Part shown: in pieces, positions 35,004-44,444 of the stretch
How positions within the stretch are numbered: the first letter of the stretch is position 1
Layout of the letters: each line of letters starts with the position of its first letter
NCBI GenBank assembly: GCA_900314255.1
Contig: OMUP01000137.1
Coordinates: 36,371-100,370 of the forward strand
DNA length: 64,000 bases
Origin: an uncultured Lachnospiraceae bacterium
GTDB lineage: Bacteria; Bacillota; Clostridia; Lachnospirales; Lachnospiraceae
Reading direction: 5' to 3'
The notes under the pieces: generated by a model
Told to the model about the DNA's origin: nothing
Database searches by the model: none
Seen by the model: the letters and a program-made list of their open reading frames with translations, nothing else
Made by a program: the position numbers and the translations under genes

Positions 35004-36242
35004 TCAGGCTTCCCCCTTCTGAATTTCATCCACGCGGAGCCGCTGCTCCTTTCCGTTCTCACACAGGAAGATCCATTCGTACTGGCCTTCCTCCGCCACT
35101 TTGAGATAATCCTCAAGCTGCGTGCCGCTTTTTCTCCTCATCATGCAGACGCGGATTCCTTCCGCTCTTCTGTGAGCCGAGGAAAACAGCGCTGCCTGAA
35201 AATCGTCTCTGCCATAGACAAGAAGGATGCCGTTGCGCTCGAGTGGAACGCCGATTTTCTGGCGCTGAAGCGCAGAAAGAAGCCGGTCCACATTGACGGA
35301 AAATCCGATCGAGGCGCGGTCGGATCCGAACTGTCCCATCAGGCGGTCATACCGCCCGCCGTTTATAACCGGCTCTCCCGTGCCGAACGTGAAGGCGTGC
35401 AGGATGATGCCGGTGTAATATGCGTGTGAGCTGAGATCGCCCAGATCAAAGGAAACGTGATCCGCATATCCGTTGGCCGAGAGTACAGCATACAGATCCT
35501 TCAGGCGCTTGACCGCAGCCAGGCACTCCGGAATGTATGTCATCTTCTCTGCGCGGTCCAGCACGTCAGCGCTCCCGAACAAGGTCGGCAGGGCAATCAG
35601 CGCATCTGTGATCATGTCTCCGATGTCGTGGGAATGCAGCATCTCCTCGACGCCGAACAGATTCTTCTCGTCGATGAGTGACTTGAGTTCCTCCTCGTCA
35701 TCGCCCGAAATTCCGGCTTCCGAAAGAAGTCCTCTGAAGAACTGAACATTGCCCAGCTCCACCTGAAACTCATTCAGGCCGACAGCCTTCATACAGTCAA
35801 TCGTCATCATAACGATCTCGGCATCCGCGTCGATCGAATCATCTCCGATCAGCTCCGCGCCGGCCATTGTGTTTTCCTTCAGGCGTCCCTGGTAATATTT
35901 GCTGTCGTTGACAAATGTATTCTCAACGTAACACAGTTTCACAGCTGTGCTGCATTCATCATAGTATTTGCTGGCAGACCGGGCGATCGACGGTGTCATA
36001 TCCGGACGCAGGCACAGCGTGTGTCCGTACCGGTCAAAAAACTTGAACAGCTCCGTGCTCGGAACCGATCCCTTTTCCTTTGAGAACACATCGAAAAACT
36101 CGAATGTAGGCGTCTGAATGTCGGAATACCCGTAAAGATTCAGAACATCATGAAGCTTCGTCTCAATCTGCTCTTTTTCTGCGCATTCCTTTCCGTATAT
36201 GTCACGGACACCCTCCGGTGTGTGCAGAAGATCTTTCTTCAT
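35004..36242 (-). CDS. hisZ: ATP phosphoribosyltransferase regulatory subunit HisZ
   Basis: 412 aa histidyl-tRNA-synthetase-like protein: HTPEGVRDIYGKEC, LRPDMTPSIARSASKYY, QGRLKENTMAGAELIG and GGRYDRLMGQFG. It forms the octameric HisG-HisZ enzyme. It lacks a tRNA anticodon-binding domain of the usual kind; instead the last 90 residues are a short regulatory tail. First gene of the his operon, with the repeat-bearing promoter region 36243-36328 upstream. Confidence 0.93.
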   Translation of the reverse strand: MKKDLLHTPEGVRDIYGKECAEKEQIETKLHDVLNLYGYSDIQTPTFEFFDVFSKEKGSVPSTELFKFFDRYGHTLCLRPDMTPSIARSASKYYDECSTAVKLCYVENTFVNDSKYYQGRLKENTMAGAELIGDDSIDADAEIVMMTIDCMKAVGLNEFQVELGNVQFFRGLLSEAGISGDDEEELKSLIDEKNLFGVEEMLHSHDIGDMITDALIALPTLFGSADVLDRAEKMTYIPECLAAVKRLKDLYAVLSANGYADHVSFDLGDLSSHAYYTGIILHAFTFGTGEPVINGGRYDRLMGQFGSDRASIGFSVNVDRLLSALQRQKIGVPLERNGILLVYGRDDFQAALFSSAHRRAEGIRVCMMRRKSGTQLEDYLKVAEEGQYEWIFLCENGKEQRLRVDEIQKGEA

Positions 36243-36277
36243 ACTGTTATCCTCGATTACTTTATCATGCTAATGTG

Positions 36278-36313
36278 CTACCATAGTGATACGCACCTGT
36301 GCATACTACCATA
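36278..36313 (-). promoter_or_regulatory. Possible operator upstream of hisZ
   Basis: Two copies of CTACCATA in the same orientation (36278-36285 and 36306-36313) flank an inverted repeat of the form ATACGCAC-CT-GTGCATAC (about 36289-36306). Lies in the short gap between recU and hisZ, where a regulator of the his operon could bind. No T-box or attenuator is apparent. Confidence 0.35.
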
Positions 36314-36328
36314 AAGCCGGCGGCGCCG

Positions 36329-36865
36329 TCAACTATCCCGACGTGACAGATCCGTCTGCAGTGCCTGCAGATACGGAACAGGAACGGACCCGTAAAGAGG
36401 AATGAGAAAATCCCGGTCCAGCTCATCAATGGTGAAACTTTTCCGTCCGCCGTCTTTGCCGCGGTTCCAGAATCTGATTATATCAGAAAAAGGAACGTAA
36501 TACAGTTCATCCCGTGCTGTGAAATACAGGAGAATGAAAGCAATACCCTGCTGCTGCTCGAAGGCGCTCATGAATTCGACCTGATGCTCATGAATGTTGT
36601 GCAGCGGAAACGTCTCCGTGAGGGATTCCTTCGCATCAAAACAGACTGGAATTCCCTGCACGACGCCTATGTAGTCAACTGTACTTTTCTGATCAAAATA
36701 TGCCAGCGTGATATGCCGCGTCTGCTTGTCAATCTGAAGCGGCTTGATGGGCGTCGGGATTTTCTGGATGAGTGCCAGGTTCTGCCTTGCGTACCGCTCA
36801 TTCGTGACGTTGATCAGGTCTTCCAGGGTAGATCCCCTCAGTCCTCTGGAATTCCAGGTACCCAC
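36329..36865 (-). CDS. recU: Holliday junction resolvase RecU
   Basis: 178 aa, GTG start with AGGAG eight bases upstream. RecU landmarks: SRGLRGSTLEDLINVTNERY, KIPTPIKPLQIDK, the nuclease core STVDYIGVVQGIPVCFDAKES and HNIHEHQVEFM. Cuts four-way junctions in recombination, with RuvAB in Firmicutes. Start overlaps the end of the upstream pseudouridine synthase gene by 28 bases. Confidence 0.95.
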   Translation of the reverse strand: MGTWNSRGLRGSTLEDLINVTNERYARQNLALIQKIPTPIKPLQIDKQTRHITLAYFDQKSTVDYIGVVQGIPVCFDAKESLTETFPLHNIHEHQVEFMSAFEQQQGIAFILLYFTARDELYYVPFSDIIRFWNRGKDGGRKSFTIDELDRDFLIPLYGSVPVPYLQALQTDLSRRDS

Positions 36866-37845
36866 AGTTTCTCTCCTTTCAGGACCCGCTTCAGATCTTC
36901 CGGCAGCGGCGCACTGATGGTGAGAGGCTGCCCGTCAAGTCCGGCCAGCTCCAGCTGGTAAGCGTGCAGAAACTGACGCTTCAGACCATACAGGCGCGCC
37001 AGTTTGTTATTCCACGCCGCATCGCCGTATTTCGGATCACCGGCGAGCGGATGGCCGGCACCGGAAAGCTGCACGCGGATCTGATGGCTTTTCCCGGTTA
37101 AAAGATGCACCTTCAGAAGGGCTGCCTCATGACTGCCGGCCAGAGCAGATATCCCGAGCTGCACTTCAAGTGCCGATGCAGGTTTGTTTTTCTCTGTGTA
37201 AAGGTGAGCCACGTTGGATTCGCGGTCTTTCCGATACCATCCTGTGAGCACTTCTTCACCTGCGCAGCCTGGGATGTTTCCCTTGACGAGTGCCAGATAG
37301 TATTTTTTCATGCTGCGCTCCCGGAACTGCTCCGCCAGGTACTGCTGACCGCGGATTGTTTTTCCGAATGCGACGACGCCGGATGTATTGCGGTCGAGCC
37401 GGTTTGCAGGTCCGACCCTGAATATGCCGCTCGTGTCACTTTTTTTCTGCCGGAAAAGATAATCGCTCACCTGCGCCGTCATGCAGGCACTCGTTTTACT
37501 GTCAGGCTGAATCAGAAGACCAGCCGGTTTGCTGACAAAGAGCAGATCATCATCTTCGTATAGCACATCAGGATCTGCCGCGTGATGAGACGGCTTACTG
37601 GATCCGCCTGAGATTTCTCTGCTTCCGGCCGCAAATTTCCGGTAGGTATCATCCGAAAACCAGATACGGATCGTGTCGCCATTTTGGAGAATCTGCGCCC
37701 CGTCTGCCTTCTTGTCATTCACCGTGATGTTCTTCTTGCGCAGCATCCGGTACAAAAACGACGATCCGGCTTCCGGAAGCAGTTTCAGCAGAACTTTGTT
37801 CAGGCGCTGTCCGCTTGTCTCATCCGTAATTCTGAATTCTTTCAT
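36838..37845 (-). CDS. RluA-family pseudouridine synthase
   Basis: 335 aa with S4-like N-terminal domain (QRLNKVLLKLLPEAGSSFLYRML, KNITVNDKKADG) and RluA catalytic domain: ANRLDRNTSGVVAFGK (catalytic Asp in RLDRNTSG), SHQIRVQLSGAGHPLAGD. It modifies rRNA or tRNA uridines; RluC-like by length, but the target is not assignable. Second of three pseudouridine synthase genes in this window. Seven bases after the small membrane protein gene upstream. Confidence 0.92.
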   Translation of the reverse strand: MKEFRITDETSGQRLNKVLLKLLPEAGSSFLYRMLRKKNITVNDKKADGAQILQNGDTIRIWFSDDTYRKFAAGSREISGGSSKPSHHAADPDVLYEDDDLLFVSKPAGLLIQPDSKTSACMTAQVSDYLFRQKKSDTSGIFRVGPANRLDRNTSGVVAFGKTIRGQQYLAEQFRERSMKKYYLALVKGNIPGCAGEEVLTGWYRKDRESNVAHLYTEKNKPASALEVQLGISALAGSHEAALLKVHLLTGKSHQIRVQLSGAGHPLAGDPKYGDAAWNNKLARLYGLKRQFLHAYQLELAGLDGQPLTISAPLPEDLKRVLKGEKLWVPGIPED

Positions 37846-37851
37846 GGCCTC

Positions 37852-38433
37852 TCACAGACACATCGCGCAGAGAGAGTTCTTAATCTTTCCGACGCGGTCC
37901 GCTCTTAGCTCTTTCCCGCTCTTCTCCAGGCTCTGCTGAAGAAAAGCGATGCGTTTCATAAACTTATCCCTGTCATTATACACATTGACGTTGATGAAGA
38001 TTGAGTCGCCGTGAAGGAAGTTGTTGACCTGGGCTGTCAGGAAATCCAGATCGGTATCCTTCTGTGTCTCGTAGATGCACAGGGCGGAATCGGAAATCAC
38101 GACAGCCTCGGTGCCGACAGGCTTTTTACTCGTGCCAATGACCAGATCGTACAGCCGGATCAGATCCGGTGCCGTTTTGTCAGTCTGGCGGATCACTCCG
38201 GCGTCTGACGGCTTCTTGGACGCCAGCATGATCAGATTGACTCCGAAACGGGCTGCCGGAAGAACCAGCACGATGGCCGCAACGGTAAGAACATTCTGAT
38301 TGCTTCCCCATATCAGAATCCCGATGACAAGCAGCGCTGCGATGACCGCCGCAAACAGAACTACATAGATCCAGGCGCGCTTCTGCTTCTCCTGCAGGTA
38401 TCCGCTTTCGCCCTTGTTACATTTCATCTTCAT
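37852..38433 (-). CDS. Membrane protein of unknown function
   Basis: 193 aa from ATG 38433 (AAAGGA eight bases upstream), overlapping the rsuA-like gene by 17 bases. A charged N-terminus, two membrane helices (about residues 18-60), then a soluble C-terminal domain with VGTEAVVISDSALCIYETQKDTDLDFL and HGDSIFINVNVYNDRDKFMKRIAFL. I do not recognise the family. It lies between RNA-modification genes, but nothing in it suggests RNA binding. Confidence 0.75.
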   Translation of the reverse strand: MKMKCNKGESGYLQEKQKRAWIYVVLFAAVIAALLVIGILIWGSNQNVLTVAAIVLVLPAARFGVNLIMLASKKPSDAGVIRQTDKTAPDLIRLYDLVIGTSKKPVGTEAVVISDSALCIYETQKDTDLDFLTAQVNNFLHGDSIFINVNVYNDRDKFMKRIAFLQQSLEKSGKELRADRVGKIKNSLCAMCL

Positions 38434-39184
38434 CCGGTTGATCCTTTCCTCGTGTCTGTGTGCAGTCTCTGAGAGCCTGAATTTCTTCTTCCGTGAGTTT
38501 TCGCGCCTCGCCCTCCGGCAGACCTTCAAGAGTAAGCGGTCCGAAAGTTACACGCGTGAGTGTGCGCACCGGACAGCCGACAGCCTCGAACATCTTCTTG
38601 ACCTGATGGAATTTTCCTTCGTGAATCGTGACGGATGCTTCGGAGGTTCCGGAATCCGCATCGGTTTCAAGAATTTCAAGAACAGCCGGAGCAAATTCAA
38701 GATCCGTGCCCGCTGTTATCCCTTCGGCAAATGCCCTGACAGCCGTCTTTTCCAGGATTCCGTCCACCGTGGCGATATAGCGCTTGTCGACGTGCCAGGC
38801 GGGTGACAGAAGTCTGTGGGAGAGCTGACCGTCATTTGTCATGAGAATAAGGCCGGTCGTGTCAAGATCAAGCCGGCCGGCCGGAAAGAGATCACGCCGG
38901 TGGCCGGGCGGCAGAAGATCGACGACGGTCGTGCGGCGCTTGTCCTCGGTCGCAGAGAGAACTCCTGCCGGTTTGTTCACGACGTAATACTGGAAATTTT
39001 CATACGGGAGATTCTGTCCGTCAAGCGCAACTACGCAGGCGGACGGATCGGCCATGAAGGACGCATCGCGGACGACCTCTCCGTTCACAGTTACCTTTTT
39101 CCCCCGGATCATGCGGCCGGCCTGCTTTCGGGACAGACCGGTCATGTCTGAAATCCAGCGGTCAAGACGGATCGTTTCGCTCAC
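38417..39184 (-). CDS. rsuA: RsuA-family 16S rRNA pseudouridine synthase
   Basis: 255 aa from GTG 39184, whose GTGA overlaps the preceding stop and which has GGAGG five bases upstream (an ATG at 39196 does not). S4 domain (DMTGLSRKQAGRMIRGKKVTVNG) then the RsuA/RluB catalytic domain: NKPAGVLSATEDKRRTTVV, PAGRLDLDTTGLILMTND (catalytic Asp in GRLDLDTTG) and HEGKFHQVKKMF. RsuA modifies 16S U516; RluB/E relatives act on 23S rRNA. Coupled to the methyltransferase gene upstream. Confidence 0.92.
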   Translation of the reverse strand: MSETIRLDRWISDMTGLSRKQAGRMIRGKKVTVNGEVVRDASFMADPSACVVALDGQNLPYENFQYYVVNKPAGVLSATEDKRRTTVVDLLPPGHRRDLFPAGRLDLDTTGLILMTNDGQLSHRLLSPAWHVDKRYIATVDGILEKTAVRAFAEGITAGTDLEFAPAVLEILETDADSGTSEASVTIHEGKFHQVKKMFEAVGCPVRTLTRVTFGPLTLEGLPEGEARKLTEEEIQALRDCTQTRGKDQPDEDEM

Positions 39185-40566
39185 TGCAGCCTCCATCCCG
39201 GGAGATACCGGTTCTTCATCTGGCAGCGGTTCTTGCGCCCCCAGCCGAGCGGCCAGCCTTCGAGCGTGACAAGCACAGTGCCGTCCTTCGCTTCATCCTC
39301 AGACACGGCGATTGTCTCGCCTTTGAGATAGCGGATAACGCGCTCATCGTCCCGTTTCAGCCGCAGTGAATTGGAAAATCCGTCCCGCGGCAGAGCCATC
39401 GCGAGCGCTTCCGATGGTTCAAAGCGGCTCTTTTTATTTCCTTTTTTGTACTCCCCCAGCAGCAGACCATTTCGAAGCACCCTGAGTCCGTGTGTATTAA
39501 TCTGCTTTTCCGGAAGCAGAAACGCTCTTCCGTCCCGGATGGTAATCCGCTCCGCCGGAATATCGGTCTTCACTCCGGAGAGAAACTCTGTCAGTTCGTC
39601 CGGAAGTTTTTCCGGCCGGCACACAGGCGGTACACATCCTGTAAAAGGCGCATCGGAACTTTTTTTCATGAGCGCGATGAAGTGGCCTTCGCCGCCCATG
39701 ACATGCGGAAAAATCCGGATACAGCGTTCCAGATGAAGTGCCGCATCGGAGTCATTGTGCACAAATCCGTGACGGAAGCCTTCATAATCTCCCGCCGGCA
39801 TCAGTGAAAATTCCGGGCGGCTGGCAAGAAGATACCGGATGGTTCCTTCATCCTCAAGTTCATTGAAAGTACAGGTAGAATACAGCAGCCAGCCGCCGGG
39901 CCTCACCATGTCAGCGGCATTCAGCACGATGCTTTTCTGAAGATCGGCAAATTCTGCCGGCCGGTCAGCTGACCAGGCTTTTATCAGCTTGTCGTCCTTC
40001 CGGAACATTCCTTCGCCTGAGCATGGCGCATCAACCAGCACCGCGTCAAAAAATGTCCCGGTGTTCTGTTTCAGCTTGTCCAGCGATTCTGACAAAACGA
40101 CGGTATTGCCGATACCGAAACCCTCGATATTGCGCAGCAGCGCGCGGGACCGGCTCGGGGAGATGTCATTTGAGACAAGGACGCCTTTTCCGCACAGCCT
40201 GGTCCCCAGCTCGGTCGACTTGCCGCCAGGAGCTGCACAGGTATCAAGAACCGCATCGCCCGGGTGTACCGGGAGAAGAGCCGCCGGCGTCATCGCGCTC
40301 GGTTCCTGCAGATAATACAGTCCTGCCAGATAATCCGGATCCTTCGCCGGCCGCACATTGACGCCGTCGTAGTAAAATCCGTCGTCAATCCAGGGCACCG
40401 GTTCCAGCGGAAACGGCGCGATGCGCCGGAACTCTTCCGGGGAGATCTTGCGCGTGTTGACGCGAAGCCCGTATTTTCTCGGTGCGTCAAAAGAAGCCAG
40501 GTACGAGTCATACTCGCTGCCCAGCATCTGTTTCATGGTTTGACAGTACTCAAGTGGTAGATTCAT
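39181..40566 (-). CDS. rsmF: RsmF/RsmB-type rRNA cytosine-C5 methyltransferase
   Basis: 461 aa. SAM-dependent NOL1/NOP2/Sun methyltransferase: DTCAAPGGKSTELGTRL, DAPCSGEGMFRKD (catalytic Cys of motif IV) and LLYSTCTF (motif VI Cys). The C-terminal 150 residues form a PUA-like part found in RsmF/YebU proteins. Methylates C5 of cytidines in 16S rRNA. First gene of this run; 40567-40698 upstream holds only the terminator of the coiled-coil gene. Confidence 0.92.
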   Translation of the reverse strand: MNLPLEYCQTMKQMLGSEYDSYLASFDAPRKYGLRVNTRKISPEEFRRIAPFPLEPVPWIDDGFYYDGVNVRPAKDPDYLAGLYYLQEPSAMTPAALLPVHPGDAVLDTCAAPGGKSTELGTRLCGKGVLVSNDISPSRSRALLRNIEGFGIGNTVVLSESLDKLKQNTGTFFDAVLVDAPCSGEGMFRKDDKLIKAWSADRPAEFADLQKSIVLNAADMVRPGGWLLYSTCTFNELEDEGTIRYLLASRPEFSLMPAGDYEGFRHGFVHNDSDAALHLERCIRIFPHVMGGEGHFIALMKKSSDAPFTGCVPPVCRPEKLPDELTEFLSGVKTDIPAERITIRDGRAFLLPEKQINTHGLRVLRNGLLLGEYKKGNKKSRFEPSEALAMALPRDGFSNSLRLKRDDERVIRYLKGETIAVSEDEAKDGTVLVTLEGWPLGWGRKNRCQMKNRYLPGWRLQ

Positions 40567-40630
40567 AGGATATGGTTTCCGACAAAAAAGTAAAGGCAGG
40601 GCATCCTCCGCTCTGCAGCAGGATTTTCAC

Positions 40631-40669
40631 AAAAAGGCAAAAGGAAAGAGTTGCCCCTTTCCCTTTGCC
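40631..40669 (-). terminator. Terminator after the coiled-coil gene
   Basis: Minus-strand stem GGCAAAGGGAAAG (40669-40657) with CTTTCCTTTTGCC (40648-40636), one wobble, eight-base loop, then TTTTT. Ends the 40.7-47.9 kb operon. Confidence 0.88.
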
Positions 40670-40698
40670 CCTCTCACATATTCAGCCGGTCAGCTTCC

Positions 40699-41340
40699 TT
40701 ACTGGCCGTCATCTTCGACATTGCCGCTCACAAGCGTATCGTCATCCGACTGCTGAGCAGCAGCTGCTTCACTGCCGCCTTCTGGTGCAGCTGTATCTGT
40801 GCCATTGGCACCCGCCAGTTCATTACGGTTATTGATAACCACGTTCAGTTCATTCTGAAGTCCGTTCATCAGCTCCTGATAGCGGTCATTGTTCTGACGG
40901 ATCGCATGCTCGATGATATTCTGCAGACGGGAAAGCATGTCATCCGTGTAATGAATGGCACTGGAGCGGATCTGAACCGCCTCATTGTTGGCGTCCTCAA
41001 GAGCTTTCTGTGCTCTTGCGTTCGAATTGTTGAGGTACTGATCGGCCTTGTCAACGGCGTTCTGCATGATATTGGTCTCGTCGACAAGCTGCTGTGCCTG
41101 CTGTGCCGCAGCGTTGATGATCTGCTCACCCTGCTGCTTTGCATCGTTGATGATCGAATCCTTGTTCTGCAGAATCCGCTGGTACTTTTTGATTTCTTCC
41201 GGCGTTCTGGCCCGCAGTTCATTCAGATAGTCATCCAGCTGATCTTTTTCGCAAATGATCTTGTTGCTGGAGAACGGCGCTGTCTTGCAGGTGTCAAGGT
41301 ACGCTTCCATATCACTGATGATCTGTTCAATTCTGCTCAT
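40699..41340 (-). CDS. Coiled-coil protein of unknown function
   Basis: 213 aa. Almost all helical: residues about 50-175 make a long coiled coil rich in Ala, Gln and Asn (DAKQQGEQIINAAAQQAQQL), followed by a low-complexity acidic tail (about 178-213). No membrane segment. Similar proteins follow coaD in Lachnospiraceae and are sometimes labelled ATPase subunit- or DivIVA-like; I see no catalytic motif to support either. Last gene of its operon. Confidence 0.75.
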   Translation of the reverse strand: MSRIEQIISDMEAYLDTCKTAPFSSNKIICEKDQLDDYLNELRARTPEEIKKYQRILQNKDSIINDAKQQGEQIINAAAQQAQQLVDETNIMQNAVDKADQYLNNSNARAQKALEDANNEAVQIRSSAIHYTDDMLSRLQNIIEHAIRQNNDRYQELMNGLQNELNVVINNRNELAGANGTDTAAPEGGSEAAAAQQSDDDTLVSGNVEDDGQ

Positions 41341-41382
41341 AACTGTATTGATAACCTCCGGAAGGATTAGGCTTGCTCTGGC

Positions 41383-41868
41383 TTAATGTTTGATGCCATA
41401 CTTTTCATAAATCTTCGGAACGACACTGGGCGGCACAAGCTGACTGATATCGCCGTGATTCTGAGCGACCTCTTTGACGGTACTGGAGCTCAGATAAGCG
41501 TACCGCAGACTGGTGCAGAGGAAAAATGTCTCAATTCCGGGACAGATGACCCGGTTGGTCTGCGCCATCGCCAGTTCCGATTCAAAGTCCGTGACAGCTC
41601 TCAGTCCCCGGATGATCAGCGTCACAGAATTCTGCTTCGCAAAATCAACCAGAAGTCCCGAAAAGCTCATGACCTCTACGTTCGGGAGATCTCTGGTCAC
41701 GTCTTTTAACATACTAACACGTTCAGAAACTGAAAACAATGGACTTTTTGCCCCGTTGTTCAGCACCGCCACAATCAGATGATCGACGATTGCAGCCGAC
41801 CGGCGGATGACATCAAGATGGCCCATCGTGACAGGGTCAAAACTGCCGGGATAAATCGCTGAGGTCAT
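41383..41868 (-). CDS. coaD: Phosphopantetheine adenylyltransferase
   Basis: 161 aa. Nucleotidyltransferase with [16 protein letters not shown] (TxGH region), [20 protein letters not shown] and the C-terminal [16 protein letters not shown]. Fourth step of coenzyme A synthesis: 4'-phosphopantetheine plus ATP to dephospho-CoA. Overlaps rsmD by four bases (ATGA), the common rsmD-coaD pairing. Confidence 0.97.
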   Translation of the reverse strand: MTSAIYPGSFDPVTMGHLDVIRRSAAIVDHLIVAVLNNGAKSPLFSVSERVSMLKDVTRDLPNVEVMSFSGLLVDFAKQNSVTLIIRGLRAVTDFESELAMAQTNRVICPGIETFFLCTSLRYAYLSSSTVKEVAQNHGDISQLVPPSVVPKIYEKYGIKH

Positions 41869-42428
41869 GCTTCCGCTCCTCTTTTCTTAAGGAATATATG
41901 CTGATTGGTCTTGTAAGACTTGATCCGGACAATCTCAAAGCCGAGATCCTCCGCATAGGAAAGCTCCTCATCCAGGTTCTCTTCCACGATGATGAGCGTG
42001 TCCTCATCGATGATGTCCGACACCGAAAGCTGGGCCAGTACATCTTCCTCCAGATTTCTGCCATACGGCGGGTCGATGTACACGATGTCAAATTTTCCAA
42101 GCCCCGCAAGCTTTCTCACGGCCGTAACACAGTCGGTTTCCATCACGCGGGAGTTGTCCGTGAACTTTGTGAATTTCAGATTATCCCGGATCACGCCGCA
42201 GGCTCTGCGCGAATTGTCGACAAAGACAGCTTCCTTTGCGTGCCTTGAAAGCGCCTCGATGCCGATCGCACCTGTTCCTGCGAACAGATCCAGAAAGCGG
42301 CTGCCCGGCACTTCCAGCTGAATGATGTTAAAAAGTGTTTCCTTAATCCGGTCCAGCGTCGGGCGCGTATCCTCGCCCTCCAGAGATTTAAGCGGCATGC
42401 TTCTTGCCGTACCAGCGATCACTCTCAT
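41865..42428 (-). CDS. rsmD: 16S rRNA m2G966 methyltransferase
   Basis: 187 aa from ATG 42428, which overlaps the plsY stop (ATGA) and gives the standard N-terminus [18 protein letters not shown]. The SAM site [23 protein letters not shown] is followed by the catalytic [11 protein letters not shown] (motif IV). Methylates G966 of 16S rRNA. The open frame extends upstream into plsY, but the family start is clear. Confidence 0.95.
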   Translation of the reverse strand: MRVIAGTARSMPLKSLEGEDTRPTLDRIKETLFNIIQLEVPGSRFLDLFAGTGAIGIEALSRHAKEAVFVDNSRRACGVIRDNLKFTKFTDNSRVMETDCVTAVRKLAGLGKFDIVYIDPPYGRNLEEDVLAQLSVSDIIDEDTLIIVEENLDEELSYAEDLGFEIVRIKSYKTNQHIFLKKRGAEA

Positions 42429-43099
42429 TTGTTTTCCTCTTTGTGTTTGTTTTTCGGATCTTTGATCTTGCGCTCCGATCCGCTCCTCAGTCTCTGAATA
42501 TTTCCTCTGTGCTGGTATACAGAAAGCGCCGCCAGCACGACGGGAATAATCACCGCTTCCGCAAGATTTCCTCCCTGCGCAGGCACGGCGCCGATCAGTG
42601 CACAAATCAGAAATTCAACCGCAAATCCGCACGTCAGAAACATCGAAGCCAGAGATACATAGCGGGAACTGTACATCACACATATAAATGTCAGAAATCC
42701 CAGAAGGATCAGGATGGCGAAATATGGTCTGATCAGCGCCAGAGAAATGATGACGCCCGTCGTTGACGCAATTCCCTTGCCGCCCTTGAAGTGCAGATAA
42801 AACGGATAATCGTGTCCGAGCACCGCACCCAGCCCGCTGTACATGCAGATGACAACGGCCGGCAGCACCGCACCGAACAGCGCCCGGCAGATCAGGAAGG
42901 AAACGACAACCTTGCCCATGTCAAATATATAGGTGAGATAGCCGATCTTCTTTCCCATCACACGGATCACATTCGTAGTTCCCGCGTTGCCGCTTCCCAC
43001 CGTGCGGATATCAACGCCGCGCGCGCGGCAGAGCCAGTATCCGCTTTGAATCACGGAGCCGAACAAATATCCGATGATCACACAGATAATTCTCTCCAT
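42425..43099 (-). CDS. plsY: Acyl-phosphate:glycerol-3-phosphate acyltransferase
   Basis: 224 aa from ATG 43099, overlapping the der stop by one base (TGATG). About five membrane helices with three PlsY motifs: RTVGSGNAGTTNVIRVMGK, HDYPFYLHFKGGKGIASTTG and SLASM region. Makes lysophosphatidate from acyl-phosphate, first step of phospholipid synthesis. C-terminal tail is very basic ([20 protein letters not shown]). Confidence 0.95.
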   Translation of the reverse strand: MERIICVIIGYLFGSVIQSGYWLCRARGVDIRTVGSGNAGTTNVIRVMGKKIGYLTYIFDMGKVVVSFLICRALFGAVLPAVVICMYSGLGAVLGHDYPFYLHFKGGKGIASTTGVIISLALIRPYFAILILLGFLTFICVMYSSRYVSLASMFLTCGFAVEFLICALIGAVPAQGGNLAEAVIIPVVLAALSVYQHRGNIQRLRSGSERKIKDPKNKHKEENK

Positions 43100-44427
43100 C
43101 ACTGCTCTCCTGACTTTTCGCGGTTGATAAAGTGAATCGCGGTGCCGCGGAATCCGAAGGCTTCCCGCAGCCGGTTTTCGATATACCGGGTATAGGAAAA
43201 GTGCGTGAGAGATTTGTCGTTGACGAACATGACAAATGTCGGCGGCTCGATCGAAACCTGTGTCATGTAGAAGATCCGCAGACGGCGTCCTTTGTCAGAC
43301 GGCGGCTGCTTCATCGCGAGCGCGTCGGCGAGCACCTGGTTCAGAGCTCCGGTCGGAACACGCATCGTCTGATTCTCCCGCACGATGTCAATCATCTCAA
43401 ACAGCTTCTGTGTGCGCTGCCCGGTCTTGGCCGAGATAAAAACGATCTCGGCATACGGCATGAATGAAAGGGTGCTGCGGATCCGGTCCGCATATTCATA
43501 GACCGAATGCCCGTCCTTGTCGGCAATGGCGTCCCATTTGTTCACGGCGATGATGATGCCTTTGCCCCGCTCGTGGGCGATGCCGCCGATCTTCGCGTCC
43601 TGTTCGGTGATCCCCTGTGTCGCGTCAATCACTAGAATGCAGATGTCAGCGCGCTCTACGGCCGATACCGCGCGTATGATCGAATAGCGTTCGATGTCTC
43701 CGGTGATCTTGTTCTTGCGGCGCAGGCCCGCCGTATCGATGAAAACATACTCAGAGCCGTTATATGTCACCGGTGTATCCACAGCATCGCGCGTCGTGCC
43801 GGCGATGTCCGATACGATGAGACGATTCTCGCCGAGCAGCCGGTTGATAAGAGATGATTTTCCGACATTTGGCTTGCCGATCACCGCAATGCGCGGCCGG
43901 TCATCTTCTTCCTGAACCGGCGGCTGCTCCGGCATCTTCTCGAATACGGCATCGAGAAGATCGCCTATGCCAAGCTTGGCCGACGCAGAAATCGGAATCG
44001 GATCGCCCAGCCCCAGATTGTAGAATTCGTAAACGTCCGCCATCTGCTTTTCGAAATTCTCGACCTTGTTGACAGCCAGAACCACCGGCTTGCGGCTGCG
44101 GCGCAGCATATCCGTCACTTTCAGATCCGCGTCGACAAGACCGTCTCTGGCATCCGTGAGAAAAATAATGACGTCCGCCGTCTCGATAGCGATCTCAGCC
44201 TGCTCCCGCATCTGCTTTAAAATGACATCCGAGGACTCCGGCTCGATGCCGCCGGTGTCGATGAGTGTAAATGAGTGATCCAGCCATTCAACATCGGCAT
44301 AGATCCGGTCACGGGTCACGCCCGGCGTGTCTTCGACGATCGAAATCTTCGATCCGGCCATACTGTTGAACAAAGTGGACTTGCCGACATTCGGTCTGCC
44401 CACAATGGCTACGATTGGTTTTGACAT
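43099..44427 (-). CDS. der: GTPase Der (EngA)
   Basis: 442 aa. Two tandem GTPase domains, GRPNVGKST (residues 10-18) and GKPNVGKSS (about 182), each with its G2-G4 motifs (NKVE, NKWD), and a KH-like C-terminal domain ending SYTRYIENRLREAFGFRGT. Required for 50S assembly. Gene order ung-der-plsY. Ordinary length for the family. Confidence 0.97.
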   Translation of the reverse strand: MSKPIVAIVGRPNVGKSTLFNSMAGSKISIVEDTPGVTRDRIYADVEWLDHSFTLIDTGGIEPESSDVILKQMREQAEIAIETADVIIFLTDARDGLVDADLKVTDMLRRSRKPVVLAVNKVENFEKQMADVYEFYNLGLGDPIPISASAKLGIGDLLDAVFEKMPEQPPVQEEDDRPRIAVIGKPNVGKSSLINRLLGENRLIVSDIAGTTRDAVDTPVTYNGSEYVFIDTAGLRRKNKITGDIERYSIIRAVSAVERADICILVIDATQGITEQDAKIGGIAHERGKGIIIAVNKWDAIADKDGHSVYEYADRIRSTLSFMPYAEIVFISAKTGQRTQKLFEMIDIVRENQTMRVPTGALNQVLADALAMKQPPSDKGRRLRIFYMTQVSIEPPTFVMFVNDKSLTHFSYTRYIENRLREAFGFRGTAIHFINREKSGEQ

Positions 44428-44444
44428 GAAGTCTCCTTTGAAAA

